Below the pieces are notes generated by a model. The model did not search any database. It saw only the letters and a list, made by a program, of their open reading frames with translations, and had not been told where the DNA came from. From Zychaea mexicana (Eukaryota > Mucoromycota > Mucoromycetes > Mucorales > Lichtheimiaceae), in assembly GCF_025766255.1 (NCBI RefSeq), contig NW_026516683.1, positions 372,001 through 436,000 on the forward strand: a stretch of DNA of 64,000 nt. Reading direction: 5' to 3'. Position numbers and translations under genes: made by a program. This document shows, in pieces, positions 25,706 through 37,059 of the stretch. Position 1 is the stretch's first letter. Each line of letters opens with the position of its first letter.

Positions 25706-27610
25706 CTATCGATGCGTTGGAGACATGCTGGATGCCGTGAGCATCTCCTCGAATGTTGGTGGAGTAGCAACCAATGTGGTTGACAACAAGCCGTCGCCAT
25801 GGTGATGTGCATTCCTTTGCGATGATGCTCGGCTCGGAACTGATAATCCACCCGGCGTTGTTTGTCCTGCAGCTGGAGCACCCTCTTCTGATTCGGCCTG
25901 CCCACGGTTGTTCTCATTATCATGATCATCCTCCTGTTCGTGTGACGATGAGGGTTGCCGATGCTGGTGGTTTTGGTGTTCTGGTGTTTCTTCTAAGATG
26001 ACTGATGATGATGCATGACGGCCATCTCCATGTACGGTTGCATATGTCCGCAGCGGATGATGATGGTCTTCATCATCATCCTCGTTGGTACTGTGTCCAC
26101 TAGCATGCTCATCCTCGTCATCTTCTCTTCCTTCCACTTTCGGCGGCGCTGATGATGATAATCCCAATGTTTCCAAGACGTCGCTGACCTCGACCGCAAC
26201 ACTGGCTTCTAGATCCGAATAGGTACGACAGATAGGGCATGAAAAGCCTGGATAATTCTGAAACAGGATTGGCCGGAGACATTTAAAGTGAAAAATGTGC
26301 GAGCAAGGGGCAATGAACAGCGCTTGGAAAGGAGCAATGGCATAAAGACAAATGCAACATTCTTGGATATCCGACTGGTTGACGACGGGCGACCCGCGCA
26401 CCGTGGTTGTATGAGGCGATGATTGATCTTGTATATGTTGGTGTTGCAGTAACTTATTCGTGGGAGTAGTAGCCTTTACAAGATCATCCTCTTCATCGTC
26501 GTCTTCTGAACGATCACTGTGGTCTTCCAATAGGATCGAATGGGGTTGTCGTGCTCGAATGGTGTTGGGAAATGGTTGGGCATGATCCACTACCACTTCC
26601 TCCTCGTTGTTGTGTCTTGCCGCTGTTGCTGCCGCTGTAGGTGCTACAGCTGCCAATAAATGGCTGCGCAATTGTTGGAAAGCAGCTCGACTAAATGGAT
26701 GTGAGACTGCGGGTTCACGATTCACTTCTAGACGTATACGGACAGCTCGATACATAGGTTCAATGCCACCTTGATAATCCACACCCAGTTGGATCAGATC
26801 GCCATCTTTGATCTCCTGAGCAGAACTACGCACACCTGCTAGTGATAATCGTGCTCTGTTGACAAATGTACCACTCGATGATCCCACATCCCTTATAAAG
26901 ATCTGGATTTAACAGTTGTTATTACCAAATTTGTATCCACGTGTAATTACAACCCCTCACATGCTCAACAAACTCACCTTATTGTCATCCGCAGGAACCC
27001 ATAATTCGGCATGACTGCGACTCACAACTTTGCTTTTGAACGACAGGCGATCCGGCGCCACATTGCGATCACTGTACCGACCAATCTTGAGGATAACTCC
27101 AGGCTCCAGTGTTCGATCTATAATTTCAAACACAAAGCAACGATTGCCAATGCCGACGTTGGGAACCAGTCTAATATGGGGTCCGTGCGTTGAATTATTC
27201 TGCCGCTGCTGCTGCTGCTGCTGCTGTTGTTGTTGTTGTTCTTCACGGTTATGGTGATGATGTGAAGCTGCGAGATCACTGCTGTTTCTCACATGGTGAG
27301 TGGCAGAAGGACCGGAGGAAGAAATGGAGGAGGACGCAGTAGACATGGGGGCAGAATTGTATTGCTGTAAAGGTAATGTGTTGGGTTGTTGCAAATGCTG
27401 CTGCTGCTGACTGGTGGAAGAAGTTGTAGATCGGGGGGTTGAATGAGAGGCAGCAGGCATAGGCGATGAAGGAACGGAATTAGACTGTCGACGAGCTCTC
27501 CGTAAGCTTCGAAATCCACGAGTCAAGAGGGTTGGCGAAGCGCTTCCCGATTGTGCTGGTGAATTTCGAGGCGGGGGAGTGTTGGTAGAAAGACTTCGAA
27601 AGCGTGGCAT
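25706..27610 (-). CDS. dma1: FHA-RING E3 ubiquitin ligase, Dma1/Dma2 type
   Basis: Two exons, 27610-26978 and 26902-25706, encode 609 residues. The intron (GTGAGT...AATCCAG) lies inside the FHA domain. The FHA domain (about 150-265) shows ILKIGRYSDR, KSKVVSRSHAELW and, after the junction, DVGSSSGTFVN, the phosphothreonine-binding signature. The C-terminal RING (about 393-437) has CCICL, then APCSHIFHFKC and CPICR, giving a RING-H2 pattern. This FHA-then-RING order is that of fungal Dma1/Dma2 and animal Chfr/Rnf8, which delay mitotic exit and position the spindle or septum through ubiquitination. The N-terminal 150 residues are low complexity: Ser/Thr/Pro-rich with His runs and a 12-Gln run. 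The C-terminal 170 residues are acidic, Glu/Asp/His-rich. Both tails are unusually long for the family. Confidence 0.92.
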
Positions 27611-29494
27611 TATTCTTTTTGGATCATGTGTCTATGTCGTATTATTAGGGTTGCTGTTTCTACGCACAGAAAGAAGAAAAGCGACAGATGTACGGGGTGG
27701 GCAGATAGCGGTCAGTTGTTATTATGTGCCGAGTGATATGTGTGATATGTTTAGAATGGCAAGGAGAAAAAGAGAGAGGAAGAGAAGAAAGAGACGTAAT
27801 GTGCGGGGGGACAAAACGACATTGGGGGTTAGGAGGACGGTGAAAAAGAGCTGTTGTTTATCCCAATCGATTGAGAACTGAACCAATTCTCACAAATAGC
27901 GCTGTACTCTCTTAACCATGTCTCTCCACAGCACACAACTGCTTTGTAATTTTAATAATAAATCATCAATTCAGTCCAACTAGCTCTTATTAATCGAGTC
28001 CGTTTATCACTGTCTTGGTAGCTTATAGGAGAGATCAAACAATGGATTTCGACTCAACAGGATTGTTACACACAATAGGAGCGCTAACGAAAGCTGTCTG
28101 CTTGTTCAAGTCCGGACTAGCGTATGACAAAAGGGTGACAATAAGAAGGAAAAGACAGTTCTTCTTTGTTTTTACTGTCATCATGACCTGACCTGTGAGG
28201 GGGCGTTTATTTTCTTTTTCGCTTTTGCAGAAAAAAATAACACTGCAGCAGCACCGTTTTGTTGCTGGTGCCCCACAGCGGCTTAGAGTTGGCGTTTCAA
28301 TGAAGTCATACCCTGCTTTTAATACATACGCACAAAGTAGAATAACTGCAACGATCACATTATGGCATTGGAACGAAGCCAGAAACGAGGCCCATAGCGG
28401 TATATAACCCAATTTTTTTTCCAAAGATACTTGGTTCATTACACCTAGTAGCAGTACAACAGCGCGATCCAAACACTAGGATAACCAACAGAAGAAGCGT
28501 GATACACTCATTAATAAACATGTACAGTATAATTTGCCAAACAGAGGACCGGATATCACAATGGTTTCCTCAAATAGACCTTGATACTTTTCTTATCCCA
28601 ACATGATGCAATGCAAAGTCTGTATCACGTCCACAAAATAAAACTACAGCTTTACATGGCAAATATGATACGAACGTATAAATGCACCTCGGTGTACTGC
28701 AGCTGCTGCCACCAGTGTCTGCATAATAAGCAGCATCATTGCTCTTCTCTTTCGCTAATAAAGCGATAAAAAGGCAAAATTAACCAAAGACCTTGTTGTA
28801 TTTGGCCACGGATATGGTTTGGGTTTAGCTAAGCTGGCATGATGGTGGGAGTTTAGAAAAGACAGAGAACAGGAACATGCATGATGCCAATCATGCTCCT
28901 CTGCATATTCTATATAATTTAAACAGCATTTAATACTGCTGCTACTTTTACTACTACTACTGCTAGTGCTACTCCGCATACAACAAAACCGCTTTGTCGC
29001 AAATAGCAGCTTATTATTCTAGCGATCATACTATACAGACCATGACAACATAACAACAGCAAAAGTACATGTGCGCTACTTACAATAACGCTCGGCTAAA
29101 CGCCCATTAATTGGCAACAACAACGAAATTAAACGATTCTTTCTAGGCTCTGGCAGTTTTGTTTTGATGGAAAAGAAAATACCTGGTTTATTTCGCGAGC
29201 TTGATGTCGATATAAAAAGGGTAGGTTTTTTTGCTTTCGCGCTCTCGTAGATTGTATCTCTTTTAGGCTATACCTCCTAGACCCCTTCAGCCCATTTACT
29301 CTCACTTTTGGCTCTTTATTTCACAATCCTTTTACAGATTTCAAAGTGCTTGTAGCTTCTTCGAAAGTGCCTGCATTCTGCATTCTACTTTATAATTTAT
29401 TTTATTATACAGTACACACTAAACAAAGAAGCCCTGACCTTTTTAATCACCACTTTCTGGACAATCATATTAAACAAATAATAATAATACCGTA
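27611..29494. other. Divergent intergenic region
   Basis: About 1.9 kb between divergently transcribed genes. A minus-strand 145-codon frame (28035-28472) starts from TTG, lacks recognisable motifs and is not called. The last 280 bases hold the leader of the phosphatase gene, rich in C and T. A TATA box is listed separately. Confidence 0.45.
29211..29218 (+). promoter_or_regulatory. TATA box (TATAAAAA)
   Basis: GATATAAAAAGG lies about 280 bases upstream of the ATG at 29495 and is followed by a long pyrimidine-rich leader, which fits a Mucorales-like promoter with a 5' UTR of about 250 bases. Confidence 0.5.
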
Positions 29495-30732
29495 ATGACA
29501 AACGCAGCAGAAAAAGCACCAGCAGTAGCAGCACCTATAGAGTCAGAAGCGCCATCAGTAGCAGCGTCAGTAACAGCAGCACAACAGCAAGCAAGACGAA
29601 AATGGCTCTGGCGTGGTATTGTATTGGGTGTTACTGCCATCATTGCAGCTGTCATTATCGCCGTGGTGGTAGTCGTTGTGCGACGACAGCAGTGGGAGTA
29701 TCAAGCAGCAGCCAATGGTGTCGACGCAAGCATCAACCCAGCCTCGGATAACGATAATGTTACTGTCAGTCGAATCGGCGACCTGCATGCATTATCAAAA
29801 TACGCCAACATCACCTTGATGGAAACCGTACATGATGATACCACATATGGCAGCAGCAGCAACAATAACAGCAAAAAGCTCTATGTAATTGGCGACATTC
29901 ATGGGTCCATTGATGAATTCAACACCTTGGTATCCAAGCTGCAATACAACTATGATGCCGGCGACCGGATTGTTCTGGCAGGCGATTTGGTGATGCGTGG
30001 TCCCGATAGTGTCGGGGTGATTCGTCGGGCAAAGGAATTAAAAGCATTATGCGTACGCGGTAATCATGATGACAAGGTCGTACGCATGAAGACGTATCTG
30101 CGCTCAGGCCAGCCAGTGTTCAGGACTGGGATTATTCCCGAAGGACCCGTGATGGATCCACTCGAGTTTGACAATTACCATATGGATGTTGCACAGTAAG
30201 AAGCTATAATTATTCTTCTAGAAGAATAACAGTGTTACTTCCTCGCTACTATAAATGGCTGGATCATGATATCACGGATGAATAATGATGATGATGCCGT
30301 TTTTGTGAAATTAGAAATATGACCGATGCCGACTATGAATATTTGGCCAATTGCCCCATGATCCTGGCTATTCCATCACAGCAAGCTCTCTTTGTCCATG
30401 CGGGCGTGAACCCATATCGATCTTTGGATAACCAGCAACCATTTACTATCATGAACGTACGCACCATTGAAGACAACCTCTCACCGACCAAGAAGAAGGG
30501 TGGTGAGGAATGGTCGGATATTTGGAACGTGCAGCAAGAGAAAAACGACTCGACTTTTCCACCTGAGTATCGGAAAATCTTTTATGGTCATGCCGCCGGT
30601 AATGGCCTGCAGCTAAAAAATTATACATTTGGCGTCGACACCGGTTGTGTCTATGGTCGACAGCTGACAGCATTGGAAGTCAAAACGGGCCAGTTAACTC
30701 AGGTGTCTTGTAAGGAGCACTATAAGAACTAG
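29495..30732 (+). CDS. ppn2: Ppn2-type metallophosphatase with N-terminal membrane anchor
   Basis: Two exons, 29495-30195 and 30315-30732, give 372 residues. After a 36-residue Ala/Gln-rich tail and KWLWRG, one hydrophobic helix (about 40-62) is followed by RRQQ. The rest is a calcineurin-like phosphoesterase domain of the PPP-like type: GDIHGS (133-138), GDLVMRGPDS in the GD-x-x-x-R-G position, RGNHDDK, then VHAGV and FYGHAAG in the second exon. These supply the His/Asp/Asn metal ligands. The arrangement fits yeast Ppn2, a vacuolar-membrane zinc-dependent endopolyphosphatase; the domain would be lumenal if it follows the type II topology. The ppn2 assignment is by architecture; a related diadenosine-tetraphosphatase-like role cannot be excluded. 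A TATA box is present upstream. Confidence 0.83.
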
Positions 30733-31084
30733 TATGGTGACAAACCGAACAGAATACTGTATGGGTAATTGTCGTTGAATACCTTATCTTATTATTACTA
30801 CTACTACTATCACTGCTACAATAGCGGCAGCATTGGAACGTTTTCTCCGGTCTTCCGTCGCCTATTATTGAGTACCGCATTATAATGACAACCGCCGTAT
30901 ATGCTACAATGTAAAAGTATAATGGATGTGTTTTTGCCCTGGGAAAAAATGCCCGAGAAGCATTATCATAAATTCTTTTCCCCATTCCTTCGCGTTCTTC
31001 ACTGTTTTTTTTAATCCTTCTTCTCCACACCCATACTACCAAACCCATACTTGTATTATTTCTTTCCTTTACCTGTATTCGTTG
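30733..31084. other. Intergenic region with leader of the CotH gene
   Basis: The first part is the phosphatase 3' UTR with a TACTACTACTA repeat near 30797-30810. The second half is rich in T and C with TTTTTTTTAA near 31006-31013. It precedes the CotH start and holds no gene. Confidence 0.5.
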
Positions 31085-33263
31085 ATGCGCGGCGTGATAT
31101 CATGGCTCTTCATTGCTCTACTGGGTAATAAAAACAATAAAAAGAGTGCTCTTGAATAGCATCATTATTAGCGGGTCTTCATCTATACTTATAACTTTAT
31201 ATTTTCAGGCCTATCGTATTGCTATGCGCAAGAAGCCACAGCAGCAGCATCAGAACCACATCCTGTCACGTACAAAGTGGTCATCAGCCCCCCTGATGCA
31301 TCCAGTAACATTGTAGGTGTGGCGATAGGCCAAGATGTATACGGTCTGGCCGCTGATCCAAACATCCCGATGCTTTATCAAGGCGTGGGTCCTTCTTCAC
31401 AGCCCTACCGCTATGTGATTCTCGATAACAACAAAGCCATCATCCACTATGAACGCTTTGAGCGACCTGCGATTGAGGAAGCGACAGAAACATTCCACGA
31501 AACGTATGGTCGACCCTGGAACAAGTTGCACATACCACCAATGCCTCGCGTCTATGATTTTGATTCTTCGCACTTGGATCCAGTCAGTGATCCATTTGCT
31601 CCCGTAGAAGATCCAGCTGCGAATGAATTATTTCAAGACGGTACCATTGTTACGTTGCATTTCCAAGTAGATGAAGAGGAAGCACGAGAAATGCATACAC
31701 AGAAATTTGATAAGCATAAGTCTAAGATTCGAGGCGATATGACCTATATTAGGTCTGTATATTTCATTTCTCTGTTTTCATGCACGAAGCATTTTTTGTA
31801 AGCCCATTTTTTTTCTAAACCTGTTTACTCATATGCCGAGTCTTTATTCATTAGTTATAACGACGTGCAACAGTTTAAGGATGTCAGCCTGAAAGTCGGC
31901 GGCCATTCAAGTCGCAGCTGGGCCAAAGTGCCGTATAAGATCAAGATTCCTCACAAGATGGCGCCTAATGGATTGTATCGTCGATGGTCGCTCAAGTTGC
32001 GTTCAGAGTCTACAGACCCAACCATGATGCGTGAAAAGCTGTATAATGATCTATTGGAAGCAACGGGCATTGTTGCTGCTCGTGGTGTATATGCTCGGTA
32101 ACTCTTTCTCTCTCTCTCTTTCTCTATATGTATATATTTCTTAGTAGAGCTCCTGGATTCTCATCCAAATCTTCTTACAGGCTCTACATTAATAATGTGC
32201 CCGTGGGTCTTTACTATCTTGTGGACGACAGTTCTTCCAGCAGGTATAGTAATATAATGGGGGGGGGGGGTGTATTGACTGCAATGAACTAAATAACGGC
32301 GCGTGTAGCTTCGTTCGTGAAACGATGCATCCAAACGTAACCAACGCAAAAATCGGCCATATTGTTCAAGGTGATGCTGGTAAAGGCGACTATGCAGCCA
32401 ATTTTGCATATCTAGGCGATGATGTTGAAGCGTACGATCCACTTGTTTATGACGTTAAGTCCTCCAAAAAGCCTGAAGTAAAAGCCAACGCCATGCTATC
32501 GGTGGTTGATCTGATGCGGTTCCTGAAAGAATACGACACGTCGGAAGCCCCTGACGACGCATCTGTGATCAAGGAATGGTCGTCCCATATTGACGTGGTG
32601 CGATTTATCCGACAATTGGCTTTGGAGTGGATTGGTGGCAACTGGGATGGCGTTCAGTACTCGGGCAACAACTTTGCCATATATCAAAAGCCCAACGCTA
32701 CGCAGTGGACATTTATTCCTATGGATTTTGATTATACATTTGGCAACGGATTGGAAAAGGACCAGCGGGACTTGATGATGGGTGAATGGCCTAAGTTGAC
32801 AGAAGGCCGAAAGATCCATTCGTATCTATGGGAGGCGCTCAAGGAGATACCTTACTTCGTACGAATGTATGAGAAAACCCTCAAGCAAATCAACAGCCGA
32901 GCATCGAATCCGGATGTCTTGTTGAAACGCATTGATGGTTTGGCATATATGCTTCAACGGGAAGTCTTGTGGGATACTTCCTTAGAAAGAATGACCCAAG
33001 GTGTGACCAGACCTTGGGAAGCCAACGAATTTTTGGAGCATTTGGAGCAAGGCACGGATGCCGTGGACGAATGGATTGGCTTAAAGCAGTGGATCGTGGA
33101 GAAGCACCAGTCGCTTTTGACCCTGCAGGATCATTCGTCGAATGCTCCTTCTGAACTCGGTATGGGTATCGACATGATGCCTAATATTGCTGTCGGCACC
33201 TCGGAATCAGTGGATGATATCAAGAATATGGTTGCAGAAGCCGTTCAGCAATTTCAACAGTAG
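31085..33263 (+). CDS. CotH kinase-family secreted protein
   Basis: Five exons, 31085-31124, 31209-31752, 31855-32097, 32181-32243 and 32309-33263, give 614 residues. The first two exons together encode a signal peptide (MRGVISWLFIALLGLSYCYA, then QEAT). The body shows the CotH fold hallmarks: FKDVSLKVGGHSSRSWAKVP with the conserved GG-x-S-x-x-x-x-K, LYNDLLEATGIVAARGVYAR, VGLYYLVDD, and the metal-binding IPMDFDYTFGNG. CotH proteins are atypical kinases and, in Mucorales, surface or secreted proteins of spores; some act as host-cell invasins. The region after FVRET reads GHIVQGDAGKGDYAANFAYL, so this copy should not be assumed to be a CotH3-type invasin. The C-terminus (VAEAVQQFQQ) lacks a hydrophobic GPI signal, so it is probably released or wall-bound by other means. 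Confidence 0.92.
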
Positions 33264-33451
33264 TGCCCCCAAAATTCATATATGACACTCGTAATCATCC
33301 CTACATCATTAAAATCTATCACATGAGTCAGTTGACGCACTCCGCTTTTCGTCCGCTCCATTATGCAGCTGCAACTTGTTGGGTCTCTCTCACATAAACC
33401 ACCCACCACCCCCTCCAACTTCTTCATTCCTGTTAAAATACATAAAATAGC

Positions 33452-35616
33452 ATGAGTCATCTTACAGCGGCAACAGCAGCAATGTCAGCGCATTCAGACA
33501 GTAGTAATGACAGTAACAGTAAAAGCAATAGTGCCAAAAGCTATGACAACAACAACCAACTCGACGGCGAGCATTTGCCACAACCACAAAACTCCAACCA
33601 CCTCAGTACTGCGCCATTCAAAGACAAGCTACTGACCAATTCATCCTATTTGGCTGCAGAAATCCCACTCAAGCTAGGCCATTGGGTATCCCACTTATGG
33701 CAACAGCATTATTCGACTGGAGACTTGTTGAAAGATTCGACTTGTTTTCTTTTGGGCCAACGTTACGACATGCCCAATATGGTTCAAATGCAACAAGACA
33801 TTTTGCATGCGCAGTCAGAGACCTTGTTTGACCACCACGACAATAAAGAAAATAAGCAACAGAAGAAACAGCAGCAGCAGCTAAATGATGCTAGTCAAGA
33901 AGGCTTACAGGGAGAGCAACAACAGCAACAAAAGGAAGCAGCCGCAGCGGCAGTAGCACCGTCGTTCTCCATGATGTGGCCGCCAGCCTTTTATGATGAC
34001 TTTACAACACGATTTTGGATGACGTATAGGCACAACTATCCACCGATTCGTCCTTCTTCATACAAAACAGATATCGGATGGGGTTGCATGCTTCGTAGCG
34101 GACAAAGCTTACTAGCTAATGCATTGTTAATACATTGCTTAGGAAGAGGTTTGCGATGTTACATTCGTTTAAGAGTTCGCTGCTTGCGAGTATGGGATCG
34201 GATAAAAAGTTCAGATTATGCTGATAAGATTGGCTGATATACTGAGTAGATTGGCGAAGGCGAGGAAACGAAAAAGACGTTCAATATCTCAAGGTAAATT
34301 ATTAACCAGTACTTCTCTGGAAATAGTTGACAGTGAGGGAAAGGTAAAATATATGGCAGAATGTGAAGTAGCTTATCGGTAAATCATTTTTCATCTATAT
34401 TGAAGATCATACAATGGTTTTTGGATGAACTGTCCCCACGCGCCCCATTTTCAATCCACCGAATTGCGCTATTAGGAAAACAGCTTGGAAAAAACATTGG
34501 TGAGTGGTTTGGACCTAGCACGATCAGCCAGGTGATCCTGTAAGTTATCACCCATTGTTAGTCTATATATACGTATGTTAGAAGGTGAATAAAGGATAAT
34601 TTGCAAGCGTGTATTGATTGACTCCTTGAAACATCAAGGGCTTTGGTATCGGACTTCCCGTCTGCCCAACTAGCCGTTTATATTGCAACAGATGGTGTTG
34701 TCTATCGGAATGCCGTTGAAGATGCCGCCACCGGCAAGCGACCACGTGGTGAATTCAGCAGCACATATCAATGTCGTAACCTAGAAGCCAAAGAGATCTA
34801 TGAGCAATACACGCCGGATGAAAATGATGATGATAGCGGAAAAGAAAATGGAGATGAATTTCAGTCGATACTTGTGCTGGTAGCGATTCGATTAGGCATC
34901 GATCAGCTCCATCCAACTTATTACCCGGCTTTGAAAGCATGTTTCCAGCTGCCTTGGTTTGTTGGCATTGCTGGGTAAAGTATAGTCTTTTTTTCTTTTT
35001 TCCTGTGAAAGAAGGTCCCGAACTTTAAAGTTGTTTAATCTAATGTGAATATCTTTCTTCTTCTGTTTGATGGTGATGGTATAGTGGTCGACCCAATTCA
35101 TCATTGTACTTCTTAGGCATGCAAGGTGACGATCTTATATATATGGATCCTCATTTCTCACGCCCAGCTTTGGAGACCAAGCCTTTGAACGAGTATGACG
35201 ATGAAAGTCTTTCTACATATCACTGCACCATACCACGCAAGATTCATATTTCACATTTGGATCCATCCATGTTACTTGGATTTTATTGCAGAACAAAAGA
35301 AGAGTTTGATGATTTTTGTAATCATATAACCCAGGTAGATATATATCTAGCTATAACCGATAGTGTTGGGAGAAGTAGGAAGTGGTGCGATGGATGGGGG
35401 TGTAGGAAAGCGTATATGCTATACGTTCTGAAGGAAACCCAATCACATATTCATCATTTATGTGATCTATAGATTGCTTCTGTTCATACGCCTATTTTCA
35501 CAATCGAACAGCATGCACCTGAATATGATGAGGATGTGCGCAGTGAAAATGACTTTGGCATCATGAGCGACGAAGAGGAGGAAGAACAACAGCATGAGGT
35601 TAACGATAGTGACTAA
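33452..35616 (+). CDS. atg4: Autophagy cysteine protease Atg4
   Basis: Six exons, 33452-34148, 34250-34293, 34406-34539, 34639-34974, 35085-35334 and 35473-35616, give 534 residues. Atg4 trims the C-terminus of Atg8 to expose glycine and later removes lipid from it. The catalytic cysteine is in TDIGWGCMLRSGQSLLANAL (Cys212); the Asp and His are in YMDPHFSRP (Asp425, His427). PRAPFSIHRIALLGKQLGKN and IGEWFGPSTIS are family blocks. The second exon (44 bases) restores GRDWRRRG, needed for continuity. The N-terminal 100 residues are Ser/Asn-rich and a Gln/Lys-rich insert (residues 131-170) sits before MMWPPAFYDDF. The C-terminus, NDFGIMSDEEEEEQQ, sits where other Atg4 proteins carry an Atg8-interacting motif. 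Confidence 0.95.
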
Positions 35617-37059
35617 GACGGTATGCCATAAGCAATATATATCTTTCCCAAATCTCCTTTTTCTTATTCTATATTCATATCATAGCACCCCCGTTTTTTA
35701 TATGTACAGTTCCATATGATTCAGTTGCAGTTGTATATCATCATATACTCTTTTCTATGCAACAAGCATACAGTTGTCGTTCTCCGAAGTATATATGAAA
35801 ACATAACCGTTTAAAGTAGATTATCGTTGACTTCATAGCGTAGATTGGCTAGCGAGAGCACGTCTTAGTAGTACTCTGCTTTTGTTGGTTTGATAGCTTC
35901 AGAAATCTTGAAAATTGCGAGGATTGAAAGAAGATTGACCGATATAACTACATTTTAAAGTCTGCTGAATATGTTTTTATGCGACTGTATCAACGAGAAA
36001 GTTGCTTTTTTTGTTGAGATCATCCATGCGGAGCTGGAATAAACCGAAGAAATCGGCTCGTGCAACGCGTTATGTATGTCCTTTTTCACTTAAAGCTATC
36101 ATGGGTCGTAAGAGAGATGCTATCGCTATAACGCGCAGTTATATGATGCTATTGGTAATACTGTGTATAAACTGGTGGTCATTCTATGCGGTGCGTTGTG
36201 TTTTACTGAAAATGCGTTTTGGTCAATAACATATAATGTACGGCAAACGTGCAAACGTTTATGTACTGGATATGAACATCAAACTGTTTTAAGGTTTTAA
36301 ATTATCTGGCGATAGAAAGGTTTTACTGGCCAAAAAAGCGGTACAGCTTCTGCGTGATAAAAGTACAACAACACAAAATAATAGAAATTCTGGTTGCTAA
36401 AGTCTCCTGCAAGTATGTTGTAATATTACAGGTTAGGAGGTCATGTACGATGAAGAAATTAATAGCGATAGCTGTCGCATGGTGTGAGGAGTAACATCAC
36501 CGGCAATTGGCTCTTTCATGTGCGCACATGTAGTCTATATATTCCTTCTCTTCTGCGTATTTACAGTATATTACTGCCACTATGATACTACTATATCCAA
36601 TTAAGCGATATGCTCGTGCGCGCACATACCATCAGGTATGGCTACAATTAAACAGAAACGTAAAAAGTGGCGTGCTCAAAAAAGTCCAAAATGGATCTTT
36701 TAAACACCCTTGACTATAATACGTCTGTAATACACACCACTTTCATTAGCAAAAAAGGTCTTCAATTTTTTTTTTTCGTTTGGAATACAGTATTGTGCAA
36801 AAGGGAGGGTTCATGCACCCAGTACTACAAAGCGTGAAAATAAGTAATAGCGTGTTATATTTGGCACTTATGTATTATACCTTATATAATAACGGTGACT
36901 GTTCGTATACAGCGTTACAGTAAGACTAAGAATAAGGTTGCATAGTCGGCCAAGCAACAACATCATTAACCAAGCTTGTGTCTTTGCAACACATTATAAT
37001 TTGGAGGCCATACTGTATTCATCCAAGTGGATCGCAACCATGAGTGTGGCTATGGAATA
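35617..37059. other. Intergenic region, no supported gene
   Basis: Mixed AT-rich sequence. Frames at 36002-36229 look protein-like for short stretches but are broken by stops and no family could be recognised; an old transposase remnant is possible. The region ends at the kinase pseudogene. Confidence 0.4.

Noticed and set aside
28035..28472. 145-codon minus-strand frame
   Set aside because: It opens with TTG, has no recognised motif, no splice context and no conserved-looking blocks.
36002..36229. 75-codon frame, possibly transposase
   Set aside because: It is protein-like but the flanking frames are broken and no transposase motif (DDE/D) could be read.
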